Shown here: in pieces, positions 1 through 8,817 of the stretch | How the letters are laid out: every line of letters begins with the position of its first letter | Position numbering within the stretch: the first letter of the stretch is position 1 | Assembly: GCF_001625445.1 (NCBI RefSeq) | Contig: NZ_LWHG01000028.1 | Span: forward strand, 124,001 to 188,000 | Direction: 5' to 3' | From: Haladaptatus sp. R4 | GTDB taxonomy: Archaea; Halobacteriota; Halobacteria; Halobacteriales; Haladaptataceae | DNA length: 64,000 bases | Notes under the pieces: generated by a model | What the model was told of the DNA's origin: nothing | Databases searched by the model: none | Seen by the model: only the letters and a program-made list of their open reading frames with translations | Translations under genes and position numbers: made by a program

Positions 1-46
1 GATTGGCGTCCGGACCGAAGGAGCAGGAACAGGAGGTGCATCTCGG

Positions 47-1401
47 GTGAGCCTGCGGCGACCCGAAAGGCTCTACGCGAACGACGCATCCACGGACGAG
101 CAGCGGGAAGCGTTCCTGTCCGGCGAGATTCCCGTGGCGGTGTACGGCCTCGGAAAGATGGGCCTCCCGCTCGCGGCGGTGTACGCCGAGACTTGCAGTA
201 ACGTCGTCGGAGCGGACATCGATCCGGACGTGGTCGAAGGAATCAACCGCGGCGAGTGTCACGTCCAGCGCGAACCCGGCCTCGCGGAACTCGTCTCGGA
301 AACGGTCGAGTCGGGTTCCCTCCGGGCAGTCGAATCGCCGACGGAGGCGGCGCGGGACGCCGCGATTCACGTCGTCATCGTTCCGACGCCGATAACCGAC
401 GACGACGAACCCGACCTCGCCATCCTCCAGTCGGTGATGGAGAGCGTCGCCGAGGGACTCGCTCCCGGCGACCTCGTCGTGGTCGAGTGCACCGTCCCGC
501 CGCGGACGACCCGCGACGTCTTGCTCCCGATGTTGGAACGCGAGAGCGACCTCACGCGTGAGGAGTTCGGGGTCGCGGTCTGCCCGGAGCGAACCTCCAG
601 CGGTCGCGCGTTGGAAGACATTCGGGGAGCCTACCCCAAAGTCGTCGGCGGCGTTGATGATGAGAGCACGCGCGTCGCGGAACTCGTCTATGGCGAACTG
701 ACCAGCAACGAGGTCATCGCGGTGCCGAGCGCGACGACCGCTGAAGCCGTGAAGGTGTTCGAGGGCGTCTACCGCGACGTCAACATCGCGCTGGCGAACG
801 AACTCGCCACGATAGCCGACGCGGCGGATATCAGCGTCAACCGGGCCATCGAGACGGCGAACACCCAGCCGTTCTGTGACATTCACCGGCCGGGACCGGG
901 CGTCGGCGGGCACTGTATCCCGTACTACCCGTACTTCCTCATCCGGCAGTTCGAGATGGACTTCCCGCTGTTGAGTACCGCACGCGAGGTGAACGACTCG
1001 ATGCCCGCGTTCACGGTCGGAAAGGTCGGGGAACTGTTGGAAGAAGTGGGCAAATCGCTCGCGGACTCGCGGGTGCTCGTCCTCGGTCTAACCTACCGAC
1101 CCGGCGTCGAGGAGACGCGGGCCGCCCCGGCGCGTCCCATCTGTGCCGACCTGACCGAGCGCGGTGCGGACGTGTTCGCGGTGGACCCGGTGCTCCCGAC
1201 CGCGGACGGATTCGAGGCGACGAAACTCCCGCTCGAAACCGTTGGAGAGTACGACTTCGATGCGGCAGTGATGGTCACGAACCACGACGATTTCGCGGAC
1301 ATCGACTGGGACGGGTTCGATCCGATGGTCGTCGTCGACGGCCGGAACTGTCTGGACCTGTCCCGGTCGACCACCGCGTCTACACCATCGGAGGTGACTG
1401 A
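47..1401 (+). CDS. wecC: UDP-N-acetyl-D-mannosamine/UDP-glucose-type nucleotide sugar dehydrogenase, frameshifted
   Basis: NAD-dependent four-electron oxidation of a UDP-sugar to the uronic acid; with the UDP-GlcNAc 2-epimerase two genes downstream the likely substrate is UDP-ManNAc. Visible: Rossmann motif GLGKMG at residues 34-39, central dimerisation domain, catalytic Cys290 in GVGGHCIPYYP, C-terminal domain with LGLTYRPGVEETRAAP. GTG start with an AGGAGGTG Shine-Dalgarno at about 32-39. The open frame runs on to 1687, but after LDLSR the residues become Arg/Ser-rich nonsense inside the next gene. Adding one G near 1364-1366 gives ...LSRVDHRVYTIGGD and a TGA at 1399-1401, directly abutting the next ATG. 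The corrected protein is about 451 aa, normal for the family. Single-base deletion, probably a sequence error. Confidence 0.88.
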
Positions 1402-2502
1402 ATGTACGAGGGCAAATCCGTCGCGGTCGTGGTCCCGGCGTACAACGAGGAAGGACTCGTCGGCGGCGTCATCGACACTGTCCCCGAGTTCGCCGACCGG
1501 GTGTACGTCATCGACGACTGCTCGACCGACGGAACGTGGGCCGAGATTCAGTCGCACGCCGAACGCGCCGAAGCGGTCGCGGACGGTACGACGATGGGCG
1601 ACGGCGGAGCGATGGACGACGGCGGTCGAACGGGCGACGGCGGAGCGATGGACGACGGCGGTCGAACGGGCGACGGCGGAGCGATGAGCGGCGGTGGCAG
1701 GATGAACGACGGTGGCAGGATGAACGACGCTCGGGCGAACTTCGACCGGCGTATCGTGCCGATCCGTCACTCCGAAAATCGGGGCGTCGGCGCGGCCATC
1801 AAAACCGGCTACTGTCGTGCGCACGAGGAGAACATCGACGTGACGGCGGTGATGGCCGGTGACGGCCAGATGCGTCCCGAGATGTTGGCTCGAATCATCC
1901 AACCCATCGTGGACGGCCGGGCCGACTACACGAAGGGAAACCGCCTCTCGACGCCGGGATTCCGCGAGGGAATGTCGGCGTGGCGGAGTTTCGGCAACTG
2001 GCTGTTGACGTTCCTCACGAAGGTCGCAAGCGGCTACTGGGGGATGGTGGACCCGCAAAACGGCTATACGGCGATTTCGAGCAGGGCGCTGTCGAAGCTC
2101 GCAATCGAGGACGTGTACGACGATTACGGCTTCGCGAACGCCCTTCTCGTTCGGCTGAACGTCCACGACATGCGCGTCGCCGACGTGACCATGCCCGCGG
2201 TGTACGGCGACGAACAGAGCACGATCCGGTACTCGACGTTCATCCCGAAGCTCTCCGCGCTGCTGCTGTGGAGTTTCCTGTGGCGGATCAAGACGAAATA
2301 TCTCGTCCGGGACTTCCACCCGCTCGCGTTCCTGTACGGACTCGGAGCACTGGGAACCGCCGCCGGGTTGCTCTCGTTGGCTCGGCGCAAGCGGGGGTCG
2401 TCGGACGGACTCACGGCGATGCTCCTCGGCGGCATCTGTTTCGTGCTGGCGATGGCGTTCGACCGGGAGGAAACCGCGGAACTGGAGGTACGCAACGAAT
2501 GA
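1402..2502 (+). CDS. Family 2 glycosyltransferase with internal Gly/Asp repeat insertion and C-terminal membrane segments
   Basis: GT2 (dolichol-phosphate-mannose-synthase-like) enzyme, probably transferring a sugar to a polyprenyl carrier on the cytoplasmic membrane face. N-terminus VAVVVPAYNEEGLVGGVI and the DDCSTDGT nucleotide-binding strand are typical; the GDGQMRPE motif is the DxD-like site; the C-terminal region after about residue 300 has two hydrophobic helices. Residues about 55-110 contain a low-complexity insertion encoded by 36-bp and 18-bp tandem repeats, located before the usual RIVPIRHSENRGVGAA strand and therefore in a surface loop. The start abuts the corrected stop of the upstream dehydrogenase, so the two are one operon. 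The exact sugar cannot be told. Confidence 0.88.
   Translation: MYEGKSVAVVVPAYNEEGLVGGVIDTVPEFADRVYVIDDCSTDGTWAEIQSHAERAEAVADGTTMGDGGAMDDGGRTGDGGAMDDGGRTGDGGAMSGGGRMNDGGRMNDARANFDRRIVPIRHSENRGVGAAIKTGYCRAHEENIDVTAVMAGDGQMRPEMLARIIQPIVDGRADYTKGNRLSTPGFREGMSAWRSFGNWLLTFLTKVASGYWGMVDPQNGYTAISSRALSKLAIEDVYDDYGFANALLVRLNVHDMRVADVTMPAVYGDEQSTIRYSTFIPKLSALLLWSFLWRIKTKYLVRDFHPLAFLYGLGALGTAAGLLSLARRKRGSSDGLTAMLLGGICFVLAMAFDREETAELEVRNE
1596..1728 (+). repeat. In-frame coding minisatellite: 36-bp units then 18-bp units
   Basis: Two perfect 36-bp copies (1596-1631, 1632-1667) and a partial third are followed by two perfect 18-bp copies (GGTGGCAGGATGAACGAC at 1693-1710 and 1711-1728). Both periods are multiples of three, so copy-number change keeps the glycosyltransferase frame. 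The encoded unit is GDGGAMDDGGRT. Confidence 0.95.
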
Positions 2503-2521
2503 AATCGGAGGAATACGATAG

Positions 2522-3583
2522 ATGAAGGTACTGACCGTCGTCGGCGCACGGCCGCAGTTCGTGAAAGCCGCCGCAGTCTCCCGGGTTCTCAGACAGGATC
2601 ACGAGGAGGTGCTCGTCCACACCGGCCAGCACTACGACGAAGGAATGTCGGACGTGTTCTTCGAGGAACTGTCCATCCCGTATCCGGACACCAACCTCGG
2701 CGTCGGTTCGGACACCCACGGTCGGCAGACCGGTGCGATGCTCTCCGGCTTGGAGGCCGAAATCGAGGCCGAGGAACCGGACGCGGTGCTCGTCTACGGC
2801 GACACCAACTCGACGCTCGCGGCGGCCATCGTCACGTCGAAGATGGACCCGCCGTTGGCGCACGTCGAGGCCGGAATGCGCAGCGGGAGCGAGATTCCCG
2901 AGGAGACGAACCGCATCCTGACCGATCACGCCGCCGACCTGTTGTTCGTCCCGTCCACCGACGCCGCGGCCAACCTCGCACGCGAGGGGATCACGGAGGG
3001 GGTCCACAACTCCGGCGACGTGGGCTACGACGCCCTGCTCTGGGCGCGCGACCGGGCGGACACGAGCGTTCTCTCGGACCTCGGCGTGGGGTCCGGGGAG
3101 TTCGTCCTCGCCACGGTCCACCGGGATACGAACGCGGACGACCCCGAAAAACTGGAGAAGATCGTGGACGCGTTGGTCGAGGACCCGCGTCCGGTCGTCC
3201 TCCCCGCCCATCCGCGGACGGTGGCCCGACTCGAAGAGTTCGGCCTCTACGGCCGGGCCGAACGCGGGTTGATACTGACCGAACCGGTCGGATACCGGCA
3301 GTTCGTCGCCCTGCTCGACGCCGCGGCGGTCGTCGCCACCGATTCGGGCGGCGTCCAGAAGGAGGCGTTCTTCCTCGACACGCCCTGTGTCACGCTCCGC
3401 GAGGAGACCGAGTGGGTCGAGACCGTCGAAAGCGGCTGGAACCGGTTGGTCGGCGCGGACGGCGGGGCGATTCGAAGCGCCCTGTCGGACGTGACGATGC
3501 CGAACGAGAAGCCCACGCCGTACGGCGATGGGACCGCGGCCGAGCGGATCGTGGAGGTGCTTTCCGATGTTACCCGGCTATGA
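2522..3583 (+). CDS. wecB: UDP-N-acetylglucosamine 2-epimerase (non-hydrolysing)
   Basis: Interconverts UDP-GlcNAc and UDP-ManNAc, supplying the dehydrogenase at 47-1401. 353 aa, the usual length. N-terminal VVGARPQFVKAAAVSRVL, HTGQHYDEGMSDVFFEEL, VYGDTNSTLAAAI, HVEAGMRS and EETNRILTDHAADLLF are signature stretches; the second Rossmann domain has THRDTNADDPE-like and DSGGVQKEAFFL motifs. The 3' end overlaps the following deacetylase by 17 nt, indicating translational coupling. Confidence 0.93.
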   Translation: MKVLTVVGARPQFVKAAAVSRVLRQDHEEVLVHTGQHYDEGMSDVFFEELSIPYPDTNLGVGSDTHGRQTGAMLSGLEAEIEAEEPDAVLVYGDTNSTLAAAIVTSKMDPPLAHVEAGMRSGSEIPEETNRILTDHAADLLFVPSTDAAANLAREGITEGVHNSGDVGYDALLWARDRADTSVLSDLGVGSGEFVLATVHRDTNADDPEKLEKIVDALVEDPRPVVLPAHPRTVARLEEFGLYGRAERGLILTEPVGYRQFVALLDAAAVVATDSGGVQKEAFFLDTPCVTLREETEWVETVESGWNRLVGADGGAIRSALSDVTMPNEKPTPYGDGTAAERIVEVLSDVTRL

Positions 3584-4460
3584 ATTCGAACTGTGTTTGA
3601 CCCACGACGTGGATAGACCCTACAAACGACTGCAAGCCCCGTACTACGCGCTCAAGGACCGAAACTTGGGCCATCTCTCGGCGCTCGCCCCCGGCGTCAA
3701 TCCGTGGTGGCAGTTCGAGGAGATCATGGAACTGGAGGATTCCTTGGGCGTTCGCTCGGCGTTCTACTTCCTGCAGGAGGAATCGGTCTTCCAGAAGCCG
3801 CCGAACGAGTGGTTCACGCCGCGCTACTGGATCGAACACCTCGGTCGCTACGACCTGTTCGACACGGCCATCCTGGACGTGCTCCACGAGTTGGACGACG
3901 GAGGGTGGGAGGTCGGACTCCACGGCTCCTACGATTCCTACGACGATCCGGATGCCCTCCGCGAGCAGAAGACCGCGCTGGAGGCCGCCCTCGGTCACCG
4001 GGTCCGCGGCGGTCGCCAACACCATCTGAACCGGGGCGATTTCACCTGGAAACACCACCGCGACATCGGACTGGAGTACGATGCGTCCCTCGGGTCGAGT
4101 TCGACGTACGGCTTCCAGCACGGCTACGGCGTGCAGCGTCCGTTCGACGACGACTTCGTCGTCTTCCCGCTCACCATGATGGACATCGCCATCCCTGACC
4201 CCGGAGACGATTTCGAGGCGGCGTGGGCGGCCTGCGAGGAACTGCTGGCCGAAGCCGCCGAGAACGACGCCGTGATGACCGTCCTCTGGCACCCCCGCCT
4301 GTTCTCCGACGAGTTCCCCGGCCACCGCCGCCTCTACCGCCGCCTCATCGAGTCGGCCCTCGACCGCGGTGCGTGGGTCGGCCCCCCGGGCGACCTCGCT
4401 GATCGGATCGGAACCGTCTCGCGGACCTCGACGAGTCGCGCGAGCATGCACAGCAAATAA
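3567..4460 (+). CDS. Polysaccharide deacetylase family protein
   Basis: Carbohydrate esterase 4/NodB-like protein, probably removing N-acetyl groups from a surface glycan or its precursor. The metal-binding strand reads LCLTHDVDRPYK, and VGLHGSYDSYDDPDAL supplies the His motif; C-terminal TVLWHPRLFSDEFPGHRRLYRRLI is typical of this group. The start was set at 3567 (MLPGYEFEL) rather than an upstream in-frame ATG at 3528 because GGAGGTG lies at 3553-3559 and the upstream codons overlap wecB without conservation. 297 aa. Last gene of the 47-4460 operon. Confidence 0.85.
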   Translation: MLPGYEFELCLTHDVDRPYKRLQAPYYALKDRNLGHLSALAPGVNPWWQFEEIMELEDSLGVRSAFYFLQEESVFQKPPNEWFTPRYWIEHLGRYDLFDTAILDVLHELDDGGWEVGLHGSYDSYDDPDALREQKTALEAALGHRVRGGRQHHLNRGDFTWKHHRDIGLEYDASLGSSSTYGFQHGYGVQRPFDDDFVVFPLTMMDIAIPDPGDDFEAAWAACEELLAEAAENDAVMTVLWHPRLFSDEFPGHRRLYRRLIESALDRGAWVGPPGDLADRIGTVSRTSTSRASMHSK

Positions 4461-4608
4461 CGCGTTCCCGGCGATTTTCGTACGCCTCGAAGCCTCTCAA
4501 TCCCGCAAACGTACACGTTCGTCGACGGCGTTCACCGGGTTCGTGAACGCATCGGATTTCCACGGGACGACCGAGAAGTCAAAACGCGCTTCACTCCGTT
4601 TTCGAATC

Positions 4609-5235
4609 TTACGACCGAGTTGCAACAAATTCAGCAATTATCCTGCTTTCCGCTCGGTGAAGCGTTTCACTCGCAGTGGTCTTATGCACGTCCATTATCG
4701 ACGCGAGATCCGTCAAAGAACAGTTTCGAGGCGTCTCATAGTAGCCGTGGGTCATCGCCTTCTCGATAAACTGACTCTGACGAGACGTGAGAAGATCGTC
4801 CGAAGTTGGAGTTTGGACGAGGGAGCGAACGACGTACTCGATTCCCGTCGAGTCGAACATGCTCGTGAGCGTCGAGACACGTTCTTGTGATACGGTCAGG
4901 GTAGCGATAACCCTCCCGTCGCGTAGCACGGTGGGATACTGTGGCGCGATTCCCGAAGCGGACATGAGCCGCGCGACTTCCGACTCCGGACCCCGGCATT
5001 CGACCAGGAGAACCTCCTCATCGGTGCCGATCTCCCGAAACGAACGTAACTGTTCGATCCCCCTCATTTCTTTCACGGTCCGCTCCTGATCCTGCGTTTT
5101 TACTTCTATAATCCATACGCTTGCCTCTCCGTCCGGGTACGACGCTAGCACTCGAAATTCGTCATCCGGGCGTGTTTCCGAGAAATCGATGAGCCATTGA
5201 GTCGGAGGGTGGACTTCGATCTGAATTCGTGGCAC
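4609..5235 (-). CDS. HTH-10 (bacterio-opsin activator type) transcriptional regulator
   Basis: Haloarchaeal Bat-like regulator. Residues 1-150 form a divergent sensory domain; the C-terminal 50 residues contain the HTH_10 domain (HGYYETPRNCSLTDLASIMDVHKTTASETLHRAESRII). GTG start at 5235 preceded on the minus strand by a TTAAAT TATA-like box about 25 nt upstream, consistent with a leaderless transcript. Divergent from the aldo/keto reductase at 5327, with a perfect palindrome between them. Target genes unknown. Confidence 0.8.
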   Translation of the reverse strand: MPRIQIEVHPPTQWLIDFSETRPDDEFRVLASYPDGEASVWIIEVKTQDQERTVKEMRGIEQLRSFREIGTDEEVLLVECRGPESEVARLMSASGIAPQYPTVLRDGRVIATLTVSQERVSTLTSMFDSTGIEYVVRSLVQTPTSDDLLTSRQSQFIEKAMTHGYYETPRNCSLTDLASIMDVHKTTASETLHRAESRIIAEFVATRS

Positions 5236-5277
5236 GGGCGTTCTAACGGCGGGTTCGATTTAACGATGCCGAGAGAA

Positions 5278-5291
5278 CCCTACATGTAGGG
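5278..5291. promoter_or_regulatory. Perfect 14-bp palindrome CCCTACATGTAGGG, candidate operator
   Basis: CCCTACATGTAGGG lies in the 91-bp divergent promoter region, 43 bp from the HTH-10 start and 36 bp from the aldo/keto reductase start, upstream of the regulator's TATA-like element. Operator function is inferred from position and symmetry. Confidence 0.6.
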
Positions 5292-5326
5292 GCAAATCTC
5301 ACCCGTGTTGTACGCGATGTAATCGT

Positions 5327-6301
5327 GTGGAGTATACAACACTCGGCGACACCGGAACGACCGTGAGCAAGATCTGTCTCGGCTGCATGGGCTTCGGCGG
5401 CTTGGGCGGAGGCGAGATGTTCGATTGGACAGTGGGGGAGGAGCAGGCCACCGACGTCATCGACCGCGCCATCGACCTCGGAATCAACTTCTTCGACACT
5501 GCGAACTTCTACTCGGCGGGAGAGAGCGAGGAGATCCTCGGCAGTGCACTCTCCGAGTACGACCGCGACGAGATGGTCGTAGCCTCGAAGGTTTTCCTCC
5601 CGATGCGCGAGGACGACCCGAACTCGGGCGGTCTCTCGCGGAAGACCGTCGAACAGGAGCTGGAGAACTCACTCGATAGATTGGGCATGGATACCCTCGA
5701 CCTCTATCAGATCCATCGTTGGGACCCTCAGACCCCAATCGAGCAGACTCTGCGGGCACTCGACGACGCGGTGCGACGCGGCAAGGTTAGATACATCGGC
5801 GCGAGTTCGATGTGGGCGTACCAGTTCGCGAAAGCGTTGTACACCAGCGACTCGCTGGACCTCGAACGCTTCGTGACGATGCAGAACCATTACAACCTCG
5901 TGTATCGCGAGGAAGAACGAGAAATGAACCCGCTCGCGAGGACGGAGGGGGTGGGCCTCATTCCGTGGAGTCCCCTCGCCGGGGGCTACGTCGCCCGTCC
6001 GCACGAGGAGCAGGATCAATTGCGGCCTTCCCCCGGGGAGGGTTCACTCTACGACTCCGAAGCGAGCCGCGAGATCAACGAGCGCGTGCAGGAACTCGCG
6101 GACGAAAAGGGAGTCTCGATGGCCCAGATCGGCCTCGCGTGGCAGCTTTCGAAGGAAGGAGTCACGGCTCCGATCTACGGCACCACGAGCGTCGAACACC
6201 TCGAAGACGCTGTCGAAGCCGTCGAACTCGATCTCTCCGACAGCGACGTCGAATACCTCGAAGAACCTTACGAACCGGTCGAGGTCGCAGGACACGAGTA
6301 G
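5327..6301 (+). CDS. Aldo/keto reductase
   Basis: NAD(P)H-dependent (beta/alpha)8 oxidoreductase reducing aldehydes or ketones. GTG start (MEYTTLGDTGTTVSKICLGCMGFGG). The catalytic tetrad is visible: Asp in FFDTANFYS, Tyr in the same motif, Lys in VVASKVFLPM and His in DLYQIHRWDPQT. The 324-aa length is normal for the YajO/Gfo group of cytosolic AKRs. Divergent from the HTH-10 regulator, sharing the palindrome at 5278-5291, so regulation by that neighbour is plausible. Physiological substrate unknown. Confidence 0.9.
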   Translation: MEYTTLGDTGTTVSKICLGCMGFGGLGGGEMFDWTVGEEQATDVIDRAIDLGINFFDTANFYSAGESEEILGSALSEYDRDEMVVASKVFLPMREDDPNSGGLSRKTVEQELENSLDRLGMDTLDLYQIHRWDPQTPIEQTLRALDDAVRRGKVRYIGASSMWAYQFAKALYTSDSLDLERFVTMQNHYNLVYREEEREMNPLARTEGVGLIPWSPLAGGYVARPHEEQDQLRPSPGEGSLYDSEASREINERVQELADEKGVSMAQIGLAWQLSKEGVTAPIYGTTSVEHLEDAVEAVELDLSDSDVEYLEEPYEPVEVAGHE

Positions 6302-6362
6302 ACGCCGGAGTAGACACCACCTGAACCCCTTTCGGACGATCATTCGTCGCGGCAGGCGGGGG

Positions 6363-6371
6363 ATAACAAAG
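6363..6371 (+). promoter_or_regulatory. ATAACAAAG promoter-like motif, copy 1
   Basis: ATAACAAAG 35 nt upstream of the preferred ATG at 6407. One of six identical copies in the first 20.5 kb, all oriented toward the downstream gene. Confidence 0.55.
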
Positions 6372-6406
6372 TGAAAACCGCCGTTATCGTCGGACGAGAC
6401 GAACGA

Positions 6407-7480
6407 ATGAGAGTCGAACGTTTATCTATCGAAGAGTGGGCTGACGCGCTCCCCAACGACGGGTTCGAGGTGTTTCACCGTCCGGCGGCGCTCGCGGCGA
6501 TTGAGCGGCACGCACCGGGCGAACTCCGATTGTACGGGGGCTTCAAGGGACAACAGGCTATCGCCCTGCTTCCCGTCGTCGTACGGAACGGGCCGCTCGG
6601 AACCGCCGCGTTCTCGCCACCGCCAGGGATGGGGATTCCGCGGCTGGGACCGATTCTGATGCCGACGAGTCCGAAACGACGGAAGCAGGAGAAGGTCAAC
6701 CGCGAGTTCACCGAGACGGTGCTCGACCGGATCCGAACCGACTACACGGCGCGACTCGCCGAGGTCGGCTTCGATTCGCCGGTCGCACAGCGCGTGGGTG
6801 AACAGATGGAGTCCGGACTGACCCTGTTCCGCATGCTCTGTGGCACCGACTACGGCGACCCGCGACCGTATTCCTGGGGAGACCTGAGCGTCGAACCGTA
6901 CTTCACCTACGAACTTGACCTCGCATCGACCACGGCCGACGCCGTGAAGAAATCCTTCAGCAAGAGCCTCCGCCGGGAGATTCGTGACGCGGAGGACCTC
7001 GACGTCACCGTCACCCGCGAGGGAATCGACGGGGCGCGCGACGTGTTCGAGCACACCGTCGAACGGTACGACGAACAGGACGAGACGCTCGGCCTCTCGT
7101 GGGAGTACGTTCGGGACCTCTGGGAGGGACTCGACGACGCCGCCCAGACCTACGTCGCTCGGGACGACGAGGGGAACTACCTGACCGGAATCACCGCGCT
7201 CTACTCGAACGACGCGGCGTACTTCTGGCAGGGCGGTGCCCGCTCGGTGTACGAGGGGACGAGCGTGAACAGCCTCGTCCACTGGAACATCATTCAGGAC
7301 ATCGTCGAGGAACCGCCGGTCGATTCGGTGACGAGGTACGACCTGATGGGGGCCAACACGGAGCGGCTCTGCCGATACAAGGCGAAGTTCGGGGCCGACT
7401 TGGTCCCGTACTACCTGGTCGAATCGAACGGGACGACGATGAGTGCCGCGAAACGGGCCTACCAGTTCGTGAGGGGATGA
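6407..7480 (+). CDS. FemAB/GNAT-like (Acetyltransf_6) transferase
   Basis: 357-aa member of the BioF2/FemAB-like acyl- or aminoacyl-transferase group found in haloarchaeal polysaccharide clusters. It has tandem GNAT-type halves: residues 1-120 with GGFKGQQAIALLPVVVR, and the second half with SFSKSLRREIRDAEDLDVTV, ITALYSNDAAYFWQGGA and YDLMGANTERLCRYKAKFGA. The last stretch is the typical end of FemAB-like proteins. An in-frame GTG at 6371 is possible but sits inside the ATAACAAAG motif; the ATG at 6407 keeps the motif-to-start spacing seen elsewhere (27-35 nt). The stop overlaps the next gene (ATGA). The modified glycan or lipid is unknown. Confidence 0.75.
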   Translation: MRVERLSIEEWADALPNDGFEVFHRPAALAAIERHAPGELRLYGGFKGQQAIALLPVVVRNGPLGTAAFSPPPGMGIPRLGPILMPTSPKRRKQEKVNREFTETVLDRIRTDYTARLAEVGFDSPVAQRVGEQMESGLTLFRMLCGTDYGDPRPYSWGDLSVEPYFTYELDLASTTADAVKKSFSKSLRREIRDAEDLDVTVTREGIDGARDVFEHTVERYDEQDETLGLSWEYVRDLWEGLDDAAQTYVARDDEGNYLTGITALYSNDAAYFWQGGARSVYEGTSVNSLVHWNIIQDIVEEPPVDSVTRYDLMGANTERLCRYKAKFGADLVPYYLVESNGTTMSAAKRAYQFVRG

Positions 7481-8556
7481 GAATGCGATACCTCTTCTTC
7501 ACCAACACGCCCGCCCACGTCCACCTCTATCGCCACGCGATAGAGCGACTGCAAGCGGAAGGCCACGACGTGCTCGTCCTCGGTCGGGATTACGGTTGTA
7601 CCCATGCACTGTTGGACTATCACGACCTGCCGTATCGAATCTACGGCAAGTGCGAGACGACGATGTTTTCGCTCTTCCGCGAACTGCCGGGGCAGTACCT
7701 CGAAATCTTCCGGCAGACGCGCCGCTACGATCCGGATCTCATCTTCGGCGTCGGCTCCTACGCGGCCCACGCCGGGGCGATGTCGCGCACGCCGGTCGTC
7801 GTCGTCGCCGACTCGGAACCGACGACGTTCGACCACGTCGCGTCCCGGCCGTTCGTGGACACGTTCCTCACGCCGCACACCTTCGGCAAGGACCTCGGCG
7901 CGAACCACTACGAGTTCCGCGGGTTCAAGGAACTCGCCTATCTCCACCCGGACGTGTACGAACCCGACCCGACGATTCGGGACCGACTCGGCGTCGAGCA
8001 GGACGAGGAGTACGCCATCGTCCGGTTCAACGCGTTCGGCTCGCACCACGACGTGGGCCACTCGGGTTTCTCGCCGGAAAAGCGTCGGAAACTCATCGCC
8101 GCGCTCTCCGAGCACGTCACTGTGTTCGTCTCCGACGAGGGCGGCAACCCGGCCCCCGGAGACTCCTACGAGTTCGACCTCCATCCAGCCCTACTCCACG
8201 ACGCGCTGGCCGAGGCGTCCCTGCTCGTCGCCGACACCCAGACGATGGTGACGGAGGCGGCACTCTTGGGCACGCCCGCGATCCGGTCGAACTCCTTCGT
8301 CGGCGAGTCGGACATGGGCAACTTCATCGAACTCGAACGCGAGGGGCTCATCTACAACTTCCGGGAGTTCGACGACGTGCTCTCACAGGCGCTCACCACC
8401 ATCTCGGACGACTCGGCGAAACGCCGTCTCCGCGAGCGACGGGACGAGTATCTCGCCGACAAGGTGAACCTCACCGACGTCATCGTGGACGTGGCGAGAA
8501 CGGCCGTGGTCCCACAGCAGCGTATCGAACGAACGGTCGCGGTATCGCACCGATAG
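7477..8556 (+). CDS. DUF354 family protein (glycosyltransferase-like fold)
   Basis: 359 aa, starting MRMRYLFFTNTPAHVHLYRHAIERL, with an ATGA overlap with the transferase before it. The DUF354 family is typically found in archaeal sugar/lipid-carrier clusters and resembles GT-B enzymes. Visible: N-terminal Rossmann strand, FGVGSYAAHAGAMSRTPVVVVADSEPTT, and C-terminal LLVADTQTMVTEAALLGTPAIRSNSFVGESDMGNFIELE, which resembles the UDP-binding end of MurG-like proteins. The longer upstream frame from 7099 is a shadow of the preceding gene. Exact reaction unknown. Confidence 0.8.
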   Translation: MRMRYLFFTNTPAHVHLYRHAIERLQAEGHDVLVLGRDYGCTHALLDYHDLPYRIYGKCETTMFSLFRELPGQYLEIFRQTRRYDPDLIFGVGSYAAHAGAMSRTPVVVVADSEPTTFDHVASRPFVDTFLTPHTFGKDLGANHYEFRGFKELAYLHPDVYEPDPTIRDRLGVEQDEEYAIVRFNAFGSHHDVGHSGFSPEKRRKLIAALSEHVTVFVSDEGGNPAPGDSYEFDLHPALLHDALAEASLLVADTQTMVTEAALLGTPAIRSNSFVGESDMGNFIELEREGLIYNFREFDDVLSQALTTISDDSAKRRLRERRDEYLADKVNLTDVIVDVARTAVVPQQRIERTVAVSHR

Positions 8557-8589
8557 CGGATCTCGAACGGTCACGGTATCGCACCGATA
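8530..8589. repeat. 26-bp tandem duplication spanning the DUF354 stop codon
   Basis: A 26-bp sequence at 8530-8555, which includes the last codons and most of the stop, recurs with one mismatch at 8564-8589 (offset 34 bp). The second copy is non-coding. Confidence 0.85.
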
Positions 8590-8781
8590 TCGAATTCGGT
8601 TTTTCGTACTTTTTCTCGTTCCGGTCGCTTCGAATCCGTCGCCGACCGACTCACGACGCTCGTCGCGCGAATCATCAGGGACGATATATTTTCTCGGCCG
8701 ACCCGTGGGACGAATCGCAACGTTCGGGGGCGAAATTGGGCGATTTTCGGTACGCCGAACCTGCCCCCGGGAAAGCCACGG

Positions 8782-8790
8782 ATAACAAAG
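8782..8790 (+). promoter_or_regulatory. ATAACAAAG promoter-like motif, copy 2
   Basis: ATAACAAAG ends 27 nt upstream of the GTG start at 8818, in an otherwise gene-free 261-bp gap (8557-8817). Confidence 0.55.
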
Positions 8791-8817
8791 GCCGACACTA
8801 CCATCGGGTTCAGCAAC

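Noticed and set aside
1402-1687. C-terminal extension of the dehydrogenase frame with repetitive WTTAVERATAER-type sequence
   Set aside because: It is the glycosyltransferase minisatellite read in the wrong frame after a one-base deletion; the true stop is at 1399-1401.
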